Origin: Burkholderiaceae bacterium
Lineage (GTDB): Bacteria > Pseudomonadota > Gammaproteobacteria > Burkholderiales > Burkholderiaceae_D
DNA length: 7,511 bases
NCBI GenBank assembly: GCA_019752915.1
Contig: JAIELO010000096.1
Span: 1 to 7,511, forward strand
Reading direction: 5' to 3'
The notes below the pieces were generated by a model. It had not been told where the DNA came from. It made no database searches and saw only the letters and a list, made by a program, of their open reading frames with translations. Position numbers and translations under genes: made by a program. Below are positions 6,235-7,511 of the stretch, piece by piece (within the stretch, counting starts at the first letter, position 1; each line of letters begins with the position of its first letter).

Positions 6235-7511
6235 CAGCTTACCGTTCAGCGAGATGAACACCTGACGTGGTGCGCCGGTCAGCAGGGTCTGCGCCGTGCC
6301 GGTGGTGTCGCTAGCCTGGAAGCCATTGGTACCGATCGAGCTGATGTACTGCTTGTCGAACAGATTGGTGACGTTCGCTTGCAGGGTCAGATCTTTCAGC
6401 ATGCCCACCGACTTCAGCTTGTAGCCAGCCGACAGGTTGGCCAGCCAGAACGACGGCACGCCACCATCGTTCAGGTAGGTGTAGTAGCGCTTACCGGTGT
6501 ACTTGGCGCCAAGGCGGGCGAACCAGCCAGCGTTGTCGTAGGAAGCTTCGGTGTTGAACAGCACGCGTGGCGCATCAACCACCTGTTTGCCACTGACGGC
6601 CACCAGATTTTTGCCATCCATGTAGTCCGATTTGTATTTCGAATCATTGAAGGTGGCGGAATTGAACCAGCTCAGTTCACGGCTCAGTTTCCATACGGCG
6701 ATCGCTTCCACACCACGGGTATCGACCTTACCGACGTTGACCAGCGTCGATGGGCAACCGACGATCCCGGCGCAGGTGGCGACGCTCAGCTGACGGTCAT
6801 CGAAACGCGCATTGTAGACAGCCAGCGAACCCTGCACATCGGCACGCTTGAAGCGGTAGCCCAGATCCAGATTCACCGAGGTTTCCGGTTTCAGCTTGGC
6901 CACGCCAGCGTCGAAAGCGACTTGCGTTTGCGAGAATGGACCGCTCACGCCCGGCTGGAAGGCGCGCAGGTTTTTCGACGCCGAAGCAAACACTTCGTCA
7001 TCTTTGCTGATGGCGTAGTTGAAACCGACCTGTGGCAGGAAGGACTTCTCTGCGCTCAGCTCACCGGCAGCGCGGCTGCCCACCAGATTGGTGGCCTTGA
7101 TCGCCACATCCATGCCTTTGAAGCCGGCATTGATTTTCAGCTTGCCATCCATGGCGCTGACGCTGTCCTGCAGATAGTACTGCGAGGTGGTGGTGATGAA
7201 ATTCTGCTTCCAGTCGGTGCGGAATGGCTTCGACAGGAACACCATGGTGTCGGCCGGGCCGGTCACGCCATAGTAGTTGCGGCTGGCGGTGTGGTTGCTA
7301 CGCTCGCCCCACACACCGAAGTTCACGGTATGCGCGCCGATTTCCCAGCTCAGGTCGCTCGTTACGCCATCGCGGCCGATCGAATATTCGGTGGTGCGCA
7401 GCGAAATCGGATTGGCCGCATCGGTGCCCACATACGGGGTGTACCAGTGACCCTGACCTTCATTGTCGTGATGGTAGACGGTGGTATGCAGCGCGACGTT
7501 GCTGCCGAAAT
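6232..7511 (-). CDS. TonB-dependent outer-membrane receptor, C-terminal barrel (5' end outside window)
   Basis: About 425 codons are visible and the frame is open at 7511, so the signal peptide, TonB box and plug domain lie outside. The first visible residues (FGSNVALHTTVYHHDN, then GHWYTPYVGTD) belong to barrel strands and loops, so the GTG at 7431 is internal and not a start. The barrel character shows in alternating aromatic/polar strands, long Gly/Asn/Asp loops, VDTRGVEAIAVWKL, and the late family motif NVTNLFDKQY (NLFDKQY at 6366-6346) about 40 residues before the end. Two Cys in CAGIVGC (codons at 6772-6774 and 6754-6756) probably form a small disulfide in an outer loop. The protein ends VFISLNGKL, with Leu instead of the usual terminal Phe/aromatic. 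These receptors import siderophores, vitamins, sugars or other bulky ligands using TonB energy; the ligand cannot be read from this part. It precedes and overlaps the phosphoesterase gene, which suggests a joint scavenging role (inference). Confidence 0.93.
   Translation of the reverse strand, partial: FGSNVALHTTVYHHDNEGQGHWYTPYVGTDAANPISLRTTEYSIGRDGVTSDLSWEIGAHTVNFGVWGERSNHTASRNYYGVTGPADTMVFLSKPFRTDWKQNFITTTSQYYLQDSVSAMDGKLKINAGFKGMDVAIKATNLVGSRAAGELSAEKSFLPQVGFNYAISKDDEVFASASKNLRAFQPGVSGPFSQTQVAFDAGVAKLKPETSVNLDLGYRFKRADVQGSLAVYNARFDDRQLSVATCAGIVGCPSTLVNVGKVDTRGVEAIAVWKLSRELSWFNSATFNDSKYKSDYMDGKNLVAVSGKQVVDAPRVLFNTEASYDNAGWFARLGAKYTGKRYYTYLNDGGVPSFWLANLSAGYKLKSVGMLKDLTLQANVTNLFDKQYISSIGTNGFQASDTTGTAQTLLTGAPRQVFISLNGKL

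Overview
The window looks like an ordinary stretch of GC-rich (about 60%) proteobacterial chromosome, most likely from a betaproteobacterium. This rests on the RhlE-type DEAD-box helicase, the short oxidoreductase-like Cys protein next to a diguanylate cyclase, and the TonB-dependent outer-membrane receptor, which requires a Gram-negative envelope. Placement in Neisseriales/Chitinibacteraceae is only an impression. I see no insertion sequence, tRNA, rRNA, CRISPR array, phage gene or attachment site.

Layout. (1) Positions 1-776, minus strand: the N-terminal half of a DEAD-box RNA helicase, cut by the window edge just after its DEAD motif. It carries an unusual Ala/Val/Pro-rich extension of about 97 residues with a tetrapeptide period. 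(2) Positions 777-1134: a divergent intergenic region with two in-frame candidate helicase starts and two perfect TATAAT hexamers facing the next gene. (3) Positions 1135-4239, plus strand: a large exported sensor diguanylate cyclase with 14 Reg_prop-type motifs (two seven-bladed propellers), a Y_Y_Y domain, one membrane segment, a coiled coil and an intact GGEEF cyclase with an I-site. (4) Positions 4248-4517, plus strand: a small Cys protein of the oxidoreductase-like family, 8 nt behind the cyclase and probably co-transcribed. (5) Positions 4514-6232, minus strand: a secreted phosphoesterase of the acid phosphatase/phospholipase C family. (6) Positions 6232-7511, minus strand: the C-terminal barrel of a TonB-dependent receptor, running off the window end.

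The two transcription units in the middle converge and their stop codons interlock on one TTAA (4514-4517). In the minus-strand unit the receptor stop and the phosphoesterase start share a base (TAATG), so the two are probably translated in a coupled way. A simple reading is that the receptor and phosphoesterase form a surface/periplasmic scavenging pair, perhaps releasing phosphate from an organic phosphoester and importing a product or cofactor. The neighbouring cyclase would turn an external or periplasmic cue into c-di-GMP. A functional link between the two units is inference from position only.

Nothing here is clearly a new defence or mobile system. The points most worth a second look are the helicase extension, the cyclase/Cys-protein pairing, the interlocked convergent ends with tandem hairpins, and the receptor/phosphoesterase overlap.
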